Source: Lumbricus rubellus
Taxonomy: Eukaryota; Annelida; Clitellata; Crassiclitellata; Lumbricidae
NCBI GenBank assembly: GCA_945859605.1
Contig: OX243824.1
Coordinates: forward strand, 4,963,580 to 5,027,579
Length of the DNA stretch: 64,000 bases
Direction of reading: 5' to 3'
The translations under genes were made by a program, and so were the position numbers. This document shows, in pieces, positions 42,300 through 55,575 of the stretch (the first letter of the stretch is position 1; the number at the start of each line of letters is the position of its first letter). A model generated the notes under the pieces. The model worked only from the letters and a program-made list of their open reading frames with translations, made no database searches and was not told the DNA's origin.

Positions 42300-43997
42300 T
42301 ATACACTGTGACTCTGCCTCTGTCGCATGGCCTAGGCCTACTGGTAGAGTCAACAATCATTTGTGGATGCATATCATTTTAAACATTTAAGCACTCGATT
42401 TCACCTCTAAAGTTAAGACGCTATATCGCAAAAACTGTCAGTTTGTTCCAAATTATTTGTCCGATACCTGGAAAATAAACGTAAGACCCAGTCAAAAGAT
42501 GTCGCTAAACACTGGAAACTAAGAGAATTTTGCGAAATTTACTAGCCTATAGACTTGGCGTTGCTAATCTGACTAATCCTATAATCACCAGTGCCATCGT
42601 ACAGTTATAATTATGATGAACAGTAATATTGTTAATCAACCAATAAAGTTCGCAAATCCACTGCTGCCTTTTTTTGTGATGCAGCCCAAACGTCATCAAA
42701 AGAACGGCGACGTAAAAGTGTTTTTTTTTCACAGAGTCCTGTTAGCAAGCCATAATATTATCTGGTGCTTATACAGTAGTGTTTGTTCGCGTGGCCTAAT
42801 TATATATAATACATTGTTACAACTAGTTAAAGTGTTTAACATTCTAGCGCAAATGTGTCTCTCGATGTCGGTAATGACAAAGTATTGTCTAAAACCTACA
42901 CGTGATAGGGCCTAGTAGTAGTAATCGTAAACTCCAGGTTTTTAAATGCACCACATGAGACTTTGAAAGCCAAGAACGTGGCTTTTTTTACAAGCGCTGC
43001 AGTGCGTCCAAAAAAAGGTGGAAAGAAAACAGCAGATGTTTAACAATTGGTCGCAATTTTATGTAGTGCGAGTTGGATCAGCGTAGTGGAACTTTAAAGA
43101 CGGAACATTACAATCGTTAGGCGTGTTAAATTTCAGATTTTTGAATCCTGCTGCTAAGACAAACGGAATCTTCCAAATCTGCTGATGTCCGTTTTTAAAT
43201 TTCATCACGTGACTCCAGTTAATAGACCGTCAACTCCCTGTATGAAGGCTGAACAACGTCTTAGTCTATACATTGCAAGCCACACAATCAGTAAGACTAT
43301 AGTGGGTGCTGTGATTACCCTCCAGTAACTTTCCCTTTGATAACCCACCGGTCCAACACGCACCCATAAATAACAGCGGGGCCCTCAAAACTGCTGCAGC
43401 ATTCTTAACGTCCACATGTACAATGTTGTACATAGATGCGGTCCTGAACGCAATCATGTCAAACGTGGAAGCCAGTGCATGAAGCGCTGTAATATTCCGA
43501 ACAAATTTCGGTCGAGGGCAACGGCCTCTGCTGTCATAGGCCCTCGTCAAATCTGGATCCATCCAACCAAACTAAATATATATCTAAGAACAAGAAAATA
43601 ACGAAAAGCTAACGACCGATAAGAACTGTATGGTAAAATTAATTTATGCCGACGCCAAAGAGAGTTGATTTAACTTTCGAATCTATTCATGCAATAATAT
43701 AATATGGATTATTTCAAATGTCGACGTCAAGTTAGCGTTGAATTCTGAATACTGTTTCTTTGAAACCTTTATATCGCATATCACTGATGCTATATATATT
43801 AAGCAATTTTCTGCGTTGATGAATCCGATTTGCTTTAAGTTTAGTCCTAGCTCGAAGCCAGTAGAATCGAAAAGTGACTAATAAGTATTATCCTTTATTA
43901 ACTAATATTGCACATCCGTATAATAATTGTGGTGTATGTGTATCATAGGCCTACACGTACGTCCTAACAACAATCAAGTGATGATGATGAAGATGAT

Positions 43998-44274
43998 GAT
44001 GATGGTTCTCTGCCGTAGGCAGGTTCTATGGCTTTCGCCAACCGGGGATGAGATGAGTGAAGTGGTTTCCCGTTGCCTCCCCCAGAGACAATGATGGGTA
44101 AGCAACTTACCCAAGGTCGCTCCGCAGCAGATTGCGCCCCTGCGTCCCACACGTGCTAGCCCGAGATATCTAAATCTCTGAACGTCAACTCCCAGCTTGG
44201 GGCTTGAACCCGCAGTCCGTTGCAGCCAACAGACGTATGTCGCTCTCGCTTACCGGTGTCACGGTGTAGCTAAC
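43998..44274 (-). mobile_element. tRNA-derived SINE, family C
   Basis: As 32422-32690, with a short (ATC)n tail at 43978-43997. It ends in GAACCTGCCTACGGCAGAG on the minus strand. Confidence 0.82.
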
Positions 44275-44313
44275 TAGGCTATCAATCAACAATCAACTGT
44301 CAACATGAATCTA

Positions 44314-44512
44314 CACCGTGGTTCAACAAAAGTAAGCCAAATTATTTTTCAATTATCTCCAATGCCTAATAACATATCATGCTAAAAGTTTCCAAATATT
44401 TAGAGAATTGGACCAAGAATATGATTCAAAAATATCAAGCGATAAAGTTTAACTTGTTAGGTGTTAGAGATTATATGCAAAACAATTTGGCTTACTTTTT
44501 TGAACCACGGTG
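44314..44512. mobile_element. Tc1/mariner-type MITE, 199 bp
   Basis: Inverted ends CACCGTGGTTCAACAAAAGT and reverse CACCGTGGTTCAAAAAAGTA, bounded by TA at 44312-44313 and 44513-44514. Macro-unit 1 has the unfilled site at 32722-32740 (GAATCTACAACATTCTAGC). Macro-unit 6 has it duplicated. Confidence 0.9.
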
Positions 44513-44864
44513 TACAAAATTCTAGCTAAAAACGTCTTGCTCTACAAATTATCAGCAGAAGGTAGGCAACGGTCGTGCGATCGTAGAGGTAGTTTATATT
44601 GTTGGGGATTTGGGGAAGTAACCCATGCACGCAGTAAGAGACCTGAGTTCGTCTGTTATCTCCGAGGAAATACGCTGAACAAATGAAATAGGCGACTCAA
44701 ATAATATCTTGAATTACAATATAATGGTGTCGTTAAATAACAACTAAACAACGGATACTCTTTCGCGAGCATAATAAGAGCGTTTCTGAATAGCTCTGCC
44801 GTGAGAAGCGCTTTACTAGTTTCATAAATTGTAGATTAGATTACTGGATTGACGCCCTGAGCAT

Positions 44865-45042
44865 TCATTCATTCATTCATTCATTCATTCATTCATTCAT
44901 TCATTCATTCATTCATTCATTCATTCATTCATTCATTCATTCATTCATTCATTCATTCATTCAATCATTCATTCATTCATTCATTCAATCACTCATTCAC
45001 TCATTCATTCATTCATTCATTCATTCATTCATTCATTCAATA
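44865..45042. repeat. (TTCA)n microsatellite
   Basis: About 44 units; tail of the minus-strand LINE end at 45052-45190. Much longer than its paralogue at 33071-33192. Confidence 0.96.
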
Positions 45043-45051
45043 GATTTACAT

Positions 45052-45190
45052 ATCGCCTCTTCAAGGGGGTTACTCAGAGGCGCTCCCAACCTCAACTGTC
45101 TTAAGATGAGAGAAGAATGCCTGAGAAGGAGTTCTATAGACAGAGAGTGGATTATCAACTTCGAAAGAGGTATCTTTTCCCACCGTCCAT
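45052..45190 (-). pseudogene. CR1/L2-like LINE C-terminus
   Basis: Paralogue of 33205-33340: PLSVYRTPSQAFFSHLKT and EVGSASE stop, with the stretch between (VLFGRA) deleted. Same orientation and flank, so it was inserted before the units duplicated. Confidence 0.7.
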
Positions 45191-45392
45191 CATGAGAGAA
45201 ATTCAATGGTCGAGGTATTCTCAAAACGACATTAAATTCTTTTAACGCTAACAGAATTGCAACGCATAATAAAACACCTTTAAATAGATGCTATAAAAGA
45301 CTATTTATATGTCTTTTATCTTTGGCTATGTATCTGGTAATGGGGGTTAGCTATTACATGTATACTAAAGTATATAATATAATATTCTCTTT

Positions 45393-45789
45393 ATTCAACA
45401 ATCCGGTTGACAGACCGTAAACGGGTACAGTGTACAATTATGCGGTTTTAACAATTCACAAGAACGGAGATCGGAGAATGCACAAATCTTAATTATACTA
45501 ACTGAACAGTTAACATCAATTTGCCTGCCTTCTACCAGTTACTTAAGACCTATCTTTTTAGCCGTGGCTGGGCTGGGAGCACCTCTGAGTAGACCTCTTG
45601 AAGAGGCGCTATATAAGTTTTCGGAATGAATGAATGAATGAATAAATGAATGATTGAATGAACAGACAGCCTGCAATACAACGGCGCTAATAGCGGCCTA
45701 CAAAGCATATCCACCCAACGGGGGCTCGAACTCGCAACCTCTCGCACTGTATACGCCATGGTGTTATCCATTACTCTACCGGGCTGTAT
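45393..45789 (-). mobile_element. tRNA-derived SINE, family B, split by a LINE end
   Basis: Same landmarks and same location in the unit as 33565-33803, but interrupted at 45510-45658. Confidence 0.82.
45510..45658 (+). mobile_element. CR1/L2-like LINE 3' end, 149 bp
   Basis: Reads FYQLLKTYLFSRGWAGSTSE stop, then GACCTCTTGAAGAGGCGCTA and a (GAAT)n tail. Flanked by TGAACAG (45503-45509, 45659-45665); macro-unit 2 is unfilled here (AACTGAACAGACAGCCTG). Confidence 0.85.
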
Positions 45790-45994
45790 ACGTAAATATA
45801 ACAAAAAGCTAACGAACGGTGAGAATGTTCAAACTAATTTCTGCGGACGTTGAAAACCTTTGTTGCCACTATTATAAGATGTCAATGAACTCTGACTCAA
45901 TACACCCAGTTGGATAAAATTCATTTGTTGACGTTAAGTTATCGTTAAAGTCTGAATAACATACTACGTCACGACACTTTTCAGAGCAACTTGC

Positions 45995-47871
45995 GGTTCC
46001 ATGACAATCCCGCGACACTTAATACCGCGACAGTTAGTACCGGACAGTTAATCCCGCGACATTTAATCCCGCGACCAATTAATCCCGCGACAGTTAATCC
46101 CGGCGACATTTAATCCCGTCGAGACTTAATCCCGCGACCAATTAATCCCGCGACACTTGATACCGGGAAAGTAAAATAACATTTAAAACCAGTAAAAGTC
46201 GATTAAATCAATATTCACAGCAATATTCACTGTTTTTGGTTTTAAAAAAGTGTTCCGTTGGCATTGTCGCGATGTTTAATGTAATTTGCATTTATCACAG
46301 TTTGTTTGCCTTTGCTACTGCAGCTGCCAAATTTCGCCTCCATGACACTGCCCTATTGTAAACTGAACTTCGCAAATCCTGTTTAAAATTCTTTATAATG
46401 AACGTTTTATGTATTCAGATGTATGTATTCAGATGTACAACAGAAAACCTGAACAGCGAGGTTGCCCTAACTAATTGGCTATGTGTACAACAATAGTCGA
46501 ACAACTAGCTAATTGTTTATGTGGACAACAATAGTCGTACAAATATTCGCACTCACGTGTGTACAGGTATTAAGTGTCGCGGTATCGAATGTCGCGGGAT
46601 TAAGTGTCGCCGGGATTAAATGTCGCCGGGATTAACTGTCGTGGGATTAACTGACGCGGGATTAAATGTCGCCGGGACGCTTATTTCCAAAATGTACATG
46701 GCAGCTGCAACCATAGGTTTTTTAGCCAATCACAAGTCGCAATACATATTTTAAGCTGCTATAGCCCACAGCCAATGTGAATCGTCGTAACTAATCGCAA
46801 ATAACTTTCAAAATATTTGCGATTGATTTTGAGAGTTTCAATAATTCCTCCATAAAAATTATTCCAACGGAGATATGAAATTGGATTTTGAGAAAGAAAT
46901 TAATTTCTAAGGGTAGTTTCATGCCAATAAGACCTAGGCTATAGGCCTAAACCCTTTCGCTTATTTAATAATATATTAAGATCATATTGATTCATGTTAT
47001 CAATAGCCTATTAGGCCGAGTCCCACGTTAAGCCAGTGGCTTTCGTAACCAATTGATTCAGTGGGTTTCATTTTGAACAAACTTTCTTGAATTAATTTCA
47101 ATTCTTTTTATGAAAGGGGTAATTTTACTCGTCAAATTTTTATTTACGCAGGCCAGATAGCCTAGGCCTAAAAGAAATAAAAAATACGATAAAATAAAAA
47201 CAATGTTTATAATTATAAAATAAGTCAGTAAGATGCACATGAACCAGTCGTTTCAGCACTCTAAATTTAGTCGGACGCATAGTCTACACGTGTGATTGAG
47301 GAAAGAATTGTCACTAAATAGCATTCGGATTGATTAAATCAGTTTGCGATTAAACGTATTTTGCCTAACTGAAAGATGGAGAGATTAGAGTGGTTCATGC
47401 AGGACTGTCGAAAAATAATTACGCGTCCCAGGCGAATAAGTTAGAGCGCTAAAGCAATTGACGCATGTGAAATACTAAGATTGTTTACACGCTAGCCTAG
47501 CCTACTGGTATGAGACTCGATTTCGAAATCATTTGCTGACCTTTTTTTAATTTATTATTCAGTTTCATAGGCCAATCGCTATGCCTACGTAAAATTGCGA
47601 GGAAGAATTTGGCTAGAAGTTGAAAACATCCAACATTAAACAGTGAAGATTATTGAAAAGGAACCTTTATTTTACGATTAGGCCTAGTAACGGCATTTCT
47701 TATTGGTTGTGAGCGCTGACAGTTAAATATGTATCATGACACGTGATTGGCTGAAAACCCTGCGGTTGCAGCTGCCATGTACATTTTGGAAATAAGCCGC
47801 CGGGACTAAGTGTCCGGGATTAGCTATCGCGGTATTAGGCTAAGTGTCGCGGGATTAAATGTCGTACTACC
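45995..47871. mobile_element. Foldback element with tandem-array termini (9-bp target, MULE-like?), 1.88 kb
   Basis: Flanked by GCAACTTGC and GCAACTTAC (45986-45994, 47872-47880; 8 of 9). Macro-unit 2 shows the unfilled AGCAACTTGCAAACC at 34009. The left terminus (45995-46165) is an array of GCGACAxTTAATCCC units of about 17 bp; the right terminus (47807-47871) is the inverse. An internal array (46565-46678) is interrupted by a second element (46679-47797). No coding sequence. Confidence 0.8.
46679..47797. mobile_element. MULE-type MITE nested in the foldback element, 1.12 kb
   Basis: Inverted ends over about 55 bp (starting GCTTATTTCCAAAATGTACA, with GGCAGCTGCAACC) and a perfect 9-bp duplication CGCCGGGAC (46670-46678, 47798-47806). 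The target is one unit of the foldback array. The interior is AT-rich with no open frame above 60 codons. Confidence 0.85.
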
Positions 47872-48199
47872 GCAACTTACACACCTTTAAATCGCTTGAT
47901 CTGACGCAATATATGTTCAGCATTCAATATTTAAACGATTCACTAAATTACTGCAACTGAGTCGCACCCAGCTCAGGTAGTGTGATTATTGTCCTAAGAG
48001 AGAAAAACGAGAACTGCGATGCTAATAATATTTTCCCCAACAAAGTGTTGTCATACATCAAATTGAAAATTAAAGCAATACATTGAGGCTTTGAATCTGC
48101 AATATGGAGATACGATGTATGTGACGTCAACTAATTCACCGTAAGTTCCAATAAGTGTTATATTGGCCCCTTAAATAAAGGCAGAAGCGTAGTTCTGCA

Positions 48200-48335
48200 C
48201 CAAGGAAGCTTTTTCTGCCAGATGTCTTAAGATTTTTCTTTTTCCAGGAGTGATTCGCACTGGGAGCGCCTCTGATTAGGTTGTACTGTGAGAGGCGCTT
48301 TATAGATCCTAAAATAGAATAGAATAGAATAGAGG
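48200..48335 (+). mobile_element. CR1/L2-like LINE 3' end with (AATAG)n
   Basis: CTGGGAGCGCCTCTGATTAG, TACTGTGAGAGGCGCTTTAT, then a short AATAG repeat. Same subfamily as 41918-42167. Confidence 0.72.
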
Positions 48336-48359
48336 TCATCTGTAAGCGAAAAGCATTTG

Positions 48360-48480
48360 ATTAAAACACGTCAGGCGAATGGGAGGATGAAGGAGGAATA
48401 GAGAGGAGGAGAAGGAGGAAAGGAATATAAGGAGGAGGAGGAGGAGGCGGCTGAGAAGAATAGGAATGAGGAAAAGAGGA
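48360..48480 (+). repeat. Purine tract
   Basis: GTCAGGCGAATGGGAGGATG and GGAGGA repeats, as in the leading part of the macro-units (compare 27500, 56890). Confidence 0.7.
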
Positions 48481-49044
48481 TAGGTAGAACTCCGCCACTG
48501 TTTGCATGCACTCTGCCAGTGCCAGTCCCAAGCCTGGATTAAGGAGGAGGGCGTCGCTAATGGTCTTCGTTATCACACAGTGACCTTAAACTGTAACTAC
48601 TACTACTATGGTAGTTAGAAGAGAGGAGGATAGTGAGATTTGACATCATAGATAAAGTTCGGGTGCGGGCGAAATTATATATAATACCGTGTTAACAGAA
48701 CGTTATGGTGTTTAACATCACAGAGAAAACGTGTCTCTCGTTGTTGGGACATACAAAAGTATTGTCTAAAATCTGCACACAATTGTAATAGTAATCGTTC
48801 CAAGGGCGACCGAGGAGTCTGTACTTTCCATCAGCATTGGAAGTAGCTCAAGCTAATATTCAGAACATGGGAACCAGGAATTGTGTTCGGCTATTAATCT
48901 TATAAGCATACATTTCAAGTATCCGCTGTTACACTGTATATATCCCCAATTATCATCCACAAGTAAACGAATGGAAGAATGTCGAGGTCAGAGGAAAAGA
49001 AGGAGGAAGTGAGGGGGCATATAGGTGGTCTATAATGCAAATGG

Positions 49045-49175
49045 AACTAGTAATGAATGAATATTTTGCGCATAGATTGATGCAGCGCCTGTATTACGAC
49101 GACGACGACGAGTCAATAAAACGAGAGTCCAACTGCGACAATCAATTTGCACGCAGACGAAATGTTGCATGTGCA
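49045..49175 (+). repeat. Dispersed repeat, second copy of 25010-25160
   Basis: GAATATTTTGCGCATAGATT, (GAC)n, CAATAAAACGAGAGTCCA and CAATCAATTTGCACGCAGAC. Confidence 0.8.
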
Positions 49176-49254
49176 CCATGGACTGTGTGGATGTGAACGT
49201 GTTGGGCCTTGTGTGTGTGTGCGCGTTTGTTTTTCGTGTGTGGGCGTGCGTGTA

Positions 49255-49392
<138 letters not shown>

Positions 49393-51024
49393 GGTTTCTA
49401 TTTGCTTGCAATTTCGATGTATGCCTCTGCTGAGAGGAATTTACCGTGAATACTATGAAAAATAATTACATACCTCTTTAATGTGAATTATTTGCATTAT
49501 ATTGTCTAAAAGCAAACACGAGGCTTTATGTCCAGAAAATGGCCATGCAAATTCATATGACTATGCAACTTCCAGAAGAAAGGAAAAAAGAGAAAGGAGA
49601 AAAATACGAACATCACTATGCACCACGTCCATTATAAGTAAACGACCTTTTATAAAATAATTACACACCTGTTTTAGGCAGATTTGTGTCTCTATAAGTA
49701 CAAGCAGACGGGCAGTACTTGTTGAGTTCCAAAAGGTCGTCAAACTGATCGAAATATGTGCAGAATTTTACAACAGAAACAATGATAACCGCTCAATATG
49801 ACAACTGCCAACCCCAGCGGTCCTTTGATTTTCATTGGCGTCTTCAGTTGTTGCCATGCAGTGTACAGTAGCCAACTAGCCATCCAAATACATGTTACTC
49901 AGCCACTGACGTACTCTGGTAAATAGATTCAACCATCTTCACCGGGTGCATGAAGTTAACCACTGTTTGTACACTCACAGTGCCAGTCTCAAGTCTGGAT
50001 AAAGGAGGAGGACGACAACACTGATCATCTTGTAAAATGGCAGTGCATGTCGTTAAACAGCATAATGCGGGTGCATGTCAAATACGCTCATTTTGTAAGC
50101 TTAAACTTTCGATTTCACATCTGAGCTACGACGCTATATCGCCAAATTGTCAGGTTGCTTAAGGTAATCTTTCCGGTAACGTGAAAATAAAACAAGACTT
50201 AAAAAGGGTCCAAAGGTGTCGCTAGACACACGAGCCAAAGAGAATTTTATGGAATCTATTAGAGTTGCGGTTGCTATCACCATTGTCATGGTCCAGCATC
50301 GATATTTACAAAACAACCAACTCAATTCGCAAATTCACCACCGTTGTTTTTTTATGGTGCCCGTCTCAAACTTCAACAGAGTTCGACGGTCATCATGTTT
50401 TGTGACTGATAAATATGAACATAACGTTAACATAATAACTTTCAGCGGCCTAGCGGACTTATATAAAGCACGATACATGAAAACTTTTAAGGTGTTTAAC
50501 GTTGAAGAGGAAACGTGTCTTGCGATATCAGCTATTTACCAAACGATATACCGGTTTCTAAAATATGCTTGTTATAGTTATATAATATTCGGAGTGGCGG
50601 ATTTATGTAATACCGTGGTAAACAAATTTAAGGTGTTACCATTAAGGAGGAAACGGACTCTAAAGGTAGAACTTCACAATAACGCTTTCGAATTTTAGAC
50701 TTTAAATCCTGCAATATTAACAAGACACAGGGAATCATACAAATCCGCTGATGTTCTGATGTTAGTTTAAGATTTCACCACGTGATTCCAGTTTATAGGT
50801 CGTAAGCGCCTCTGTGTAGCCTATTATAGACTTACATGTAACGATGTCTTAGTTCATACACTAGCTGCAAGTAAAGCACCCAGGGCCGCAGTATAAGGCC
50901 AGTGTGGACCTGGTACTGTGATTGCCTTCCAACGTCCCCTCTGAGAACCAAGCAGTTCGCGATGCACACAATAATTGCAGCGTAAAAAAAATTATATTAG
51001 GTTTATAAATTTTTTACTACAAAT

Positions 51025-52129
<1,105 letters not shown>

Positions 52130-52328
52130 ACTACAAATTTATTGCATACATAAGGCGTTTTGGAGCTTATATAGAACTCTGTGACATAAATTTAAAGGTG
52201 CTCAACATTACTATGTGCAACATCCTGTAGGATACAACGAAAACAATTGAACACCTATTTTAGGTGACATATTTTCCCAATAAGTTAACGCAGGCGAGCG
52301 GTCCTATATAGTACATTCCAAGCAAGTC

Positions 52329-52673
52329 AGCGCTTCCCAACACGTTTCCCGCGGGCCAAAAGTGGCCCGCCTGGCCAGCAAAAATGGTCCGTATCATGTC
52401 AATGAACGAAGACAAATACATGTATATGTAAAAATTGACAATTTGGACATGGCATAATATAATTATTTTCTATTACAAATTATTTTATGTGGGCGTTAAC
52501 AAATCGTATCAAACATTCTAATCTGATTCAATTATAACAATTTTATATGCCTTTCGTTAGTTAAATTTTAGCCTTGTGGCCCCCCTATTGTCTTTCATCT
52601 AAGAAAAAGTGGCCCTTGTGTCCTCCAACTTAGAAAAAGGGGCCCGACAGTCAAAAAAGGTTGGGAACCACTG
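52329..52673. mobile_element. hAT-like non-autonomous element, 345 bp (old)
   Basis: Ends CAGCGCTTCCCAACACG and TTGGGAACCACTG, a widespread hAT terminus. GTGGCCC repeats lie near both ends. The flanks no longer show an 8-bp duplication. Confidence 0.65.
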
Positions 52674-53709
52674 GATTATGGATCCTGTTGATGTTTTCAA
52701 ATGTTAGGCAAGTACTAAAATATTTGGCCGAATAATGACACTTTTTGTAGGAGCCTACTTTTCATCTGACACGGTGTATTATGCTGATTATAGTAGATAT
52801 AATTATGATAATACTATATCTTTCATGACTCTCAATATGCATGACAAACATATCTTTTTCGACGTCCAACTGCATGGTCTTTGACATCCTCGAAAAGCAA
52901 ACGCCAAGCCGTGTCATAAAATTAAACCATAAACTGCCTCGTCATAACTTTCAGAATCACGCCATAGATACGGAGTGAATAGCACGCCGAAAATAGCTTG
53001 TACTGACGTCAACGACTTTTTTGCCAAAGAATGTCGCTAAACTGTTAACCCATCCAACTGCATTGTAACTAAACCACTGTTACATTAAGACTGCCGATAG
53101 GCTCTTAAGACGCATGAAAGTGACGTGGCAATTTTATATAATTAGCATGTAACTAAATTTAAAGGTGTCCAATATTACAAGGGAAACGTGCACGGCGATG
53201 TTGGCAACAATCGAAATAATGTTGAATCCAACCACTGTATACTTGCTCTGGCAGTGTCAATAATCACTCGCTCATTCGCATTCATCAGGTAAGTTTATAT
53301 TCTACATTGAACCTTAAAAGTTCATTTTTCGCAGCTATATAGCCTACCATTAAACCCATGGGCGGAGTTTATCAGGGGCTAGGGGGGGCTAAGCCCCCCC
53401 AAGAATCCACCGACTTTACCATGCATCAAAAAGGACTTCCAAGGGTAAAAATGGTGCAATTGTGGAGACAACAAAAGAGCAAAAGGCCTAGACACTAGTA
53501 GACAGTGAGCTGCTGGCCACCAGCCCCACCCCTAACATCATGACTGTAAAAAAGAAAACTAGCAATGTGTAGCAGTACCGTAGTATAATTCATCTAATGC
53601 GCAAAAAAACAGTTTAGCAGAATGCAACCTGGGACAATGAGACAAAGTAAAAGATAGATGTAGATAAAAGTTATTAGTAGGCTATTATAATATTATATCA
53701 CATTACTGC

Positions 53710-53969
53710 CGTATTGTGCCCCCTGGCCATGATCTGCCACGTGGGCATTGGTCAACATTAAATCGTTTTAGAACTGGCAAGGACGCTGTGCTGCTAACAT
53801 GGTTCGATGGAGACAGGCTTCGGACCCACTGTGTAGCTGTGGTGAAATCCAGACAATGTCACACATCGTAGATGACTGCAAAACTACCCGCTTTCCGGGT
53901 GGTTTGACCGCCTTACATGTGGCTGATGAGGCTGCTGTTCAGTGGCTGGACGCGTTCTGCAAAGGCTAA
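53710..53969 (+). pseudogene. LINE C-terminal remnant with one frameshift
   Basis: Reads RIVPPGHDLPRGHWSTLNRF, RTG, loses one base near 53780, then RCAANMVRWRQASDPLC, SCGEIQTMSHIVDDC and QWLDAFCKG stop, followed by (TAAA)n. The LNRFRTG...CGExQTMSHIV ending is shared by many animal LINEs (jockey/RTE-like). Nested in the hAT-like element. Confidence 0.85.
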
Positions 53970-54089
53970 ATAAATAAATAAACTACCATATTGTCACCCG
54001 GAAGTGAAGTTCTAAGAACTTTTTTATGGAAGTTCAAAGTTGTGCATTTGCTCTCTGATCATGAGACCTGGCAAGCGACTTCTGATCTG

Positions 54090-54795
54090 TGAAGTATTAT
54101 CAACGATTTTCTGGTGTCTAAAGACATCACTTTGATTTTAAAACTATCCACGATTTTCGGGTGTCTAAGGTCATCATTTTGATTTTAATATTATCAACAA
54201 TTTTCGGGTGTGTAAAAACATAATTTAATTTCAGTATTATCGACGATTTTCGGGTGTCTAAGGTCATCATTTTGATTTTAATATTATCAACAATTTTCGG
54301 CTGTCTTAGGTCATCATTTTGATTTTAATATTATCGACGATTTTCGAGTGTCTAAGGAGATCATTATGATTCCAGTATTTTCAACAATTTACGGGTGTCT
54401 AAGGACACCACTTTGATTTTTGTATTACCAATGTTTTCGGGCGTGTAAGGACATCATTTTGATTTCAGTATTATCAACAATTTTCGGGTGTGCATGGATA
54501 TTATTTGATTTCAGTTTTATCAACGATTTTCGGGTGTCGAAAGACATCATTTTGATTTTAATATTATCAACGATTTTCAGGTGTCTAAAGACATCATTTT
54601 GATTTTAATATTATCAACGATTTTCGGGTGTGTAAAGACATAATTTGATTTCAGTATTATTGACGGTTTTCGGGTGTCTAAGGTCATCATTTTGATGTTA
54701 ATATTATCAACGATTTTCGGGTGTCTAAGGAGATCATTATAATTTCAGTATTTTCAACAAACTACGGGTGTCCAAGGACATCATTTTGATTTTAG
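54090..54795 (+). repeat. 47-bp minisatellite
   Basis: About 15 imperfect units with TATTATCAACGATTTTCGGG, TGTCTAAGG and CATCATTTTGATTTTA. Lies inside the hAT-like element. Confidence 0.92.
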
Positions 54796-54799
54796 TTTA

Positions 54800-55575
54800 C
54801 GGAAACAAAGTATTTTAATGAGATTTCAATTAACTCGACTAATTAAAAAAGGTGTATCCAAACATAATTTTTGTATGGATTATATGAGATCTCAGATAAA
54901 CTCGATGACTAAAAAGGTTTTTACAGAAACAAAGTATTTTTAATGAGATTTCAATTAACACGACGACTTTAAAAAGGTGTATCCACACATAATTACTGTA
55001 TGGATTATATGAGATCTCAGATAAACTCGATGACTTAAAGGTGTGTCCGCAGAAATAGTGTGGTTTGCATGTGATTTCAATAAACTCTATGACTAAAAAA
55101 GTTGTTTCCGCAAAAATGGTATGGTTATTATGAAATCTCAACTCGATGACTAATAATTGTGTTTACGAAAAATAGTGTTTATTTTTATGAGATAATAATT
55201 GTATTCTATGACTAAAAAAGGTGTTTACGGAAAATAGTGTTTATTTTTATGAGATATTATTTGAACTCTATGACTAAAAAGGTGTCTACGGAATTTTTTT
55301 TATGAGATTTTAATTAAACTTGCTGACTATAAAGAGTGTTTCCGCAAAAATAGTATGGTTATTATGTGATCTCAACTCGATAACTAAAAAAGGTGTTTAC
55401 AAAAATTAGTGTTTATTTTTATTAGATTTTAATTGAACTCTAAGACTAAAAAGGAGTTTACAGAAAATTGATTTTTATGAGATTTCAATTAATCTTGCTG
55501 ACTAAAAAAGGTGTGTCCGCAGAAATAGTATGGTTTTCATGATTTTTCAAATCGATGACTAAAAAAATCATGATT
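54800..55575 (+). repeat. 61-bp minisatellite
   Basis: About 12 imperfect units with AACTCGATGACTAAAAAGGT, GTTTACGGAAAATAGTG and TTTATGAGATTTCAAT. Lies inside the hAT-like element, next to the 47-bp array. Confidence 0.9.

Larger units (their letters stand above)
39650..45274 (+). repeat. Macro-unit copy 3
   Basis: Diagnostic words: AACACCTTTAAATAG (39654, and again at 40070), GACGAACGATGAAGACTGTT (40540), TATCGCTGAACTCTCAATC (40609), GTTATCGTTGAACTCTGAAT (40676), GATGTCGCTAAACACTGG (42498), AAGTGTTTAACATT (42829), TAAATAACAGCGGG (43367), TGGTGTCGTTAAATAACAAC (44724). No gene is seen outside the listed LINE pieces; 42300-43970 is unit sequence only. Confidence 0.72.

Noticed and set aside
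52329..52673. Exact 8-bp target duplication for the 52.3-kb hAT-like element
   Set aside because: AAGCAAGT and GATTATGG do not match; called on its ends only.
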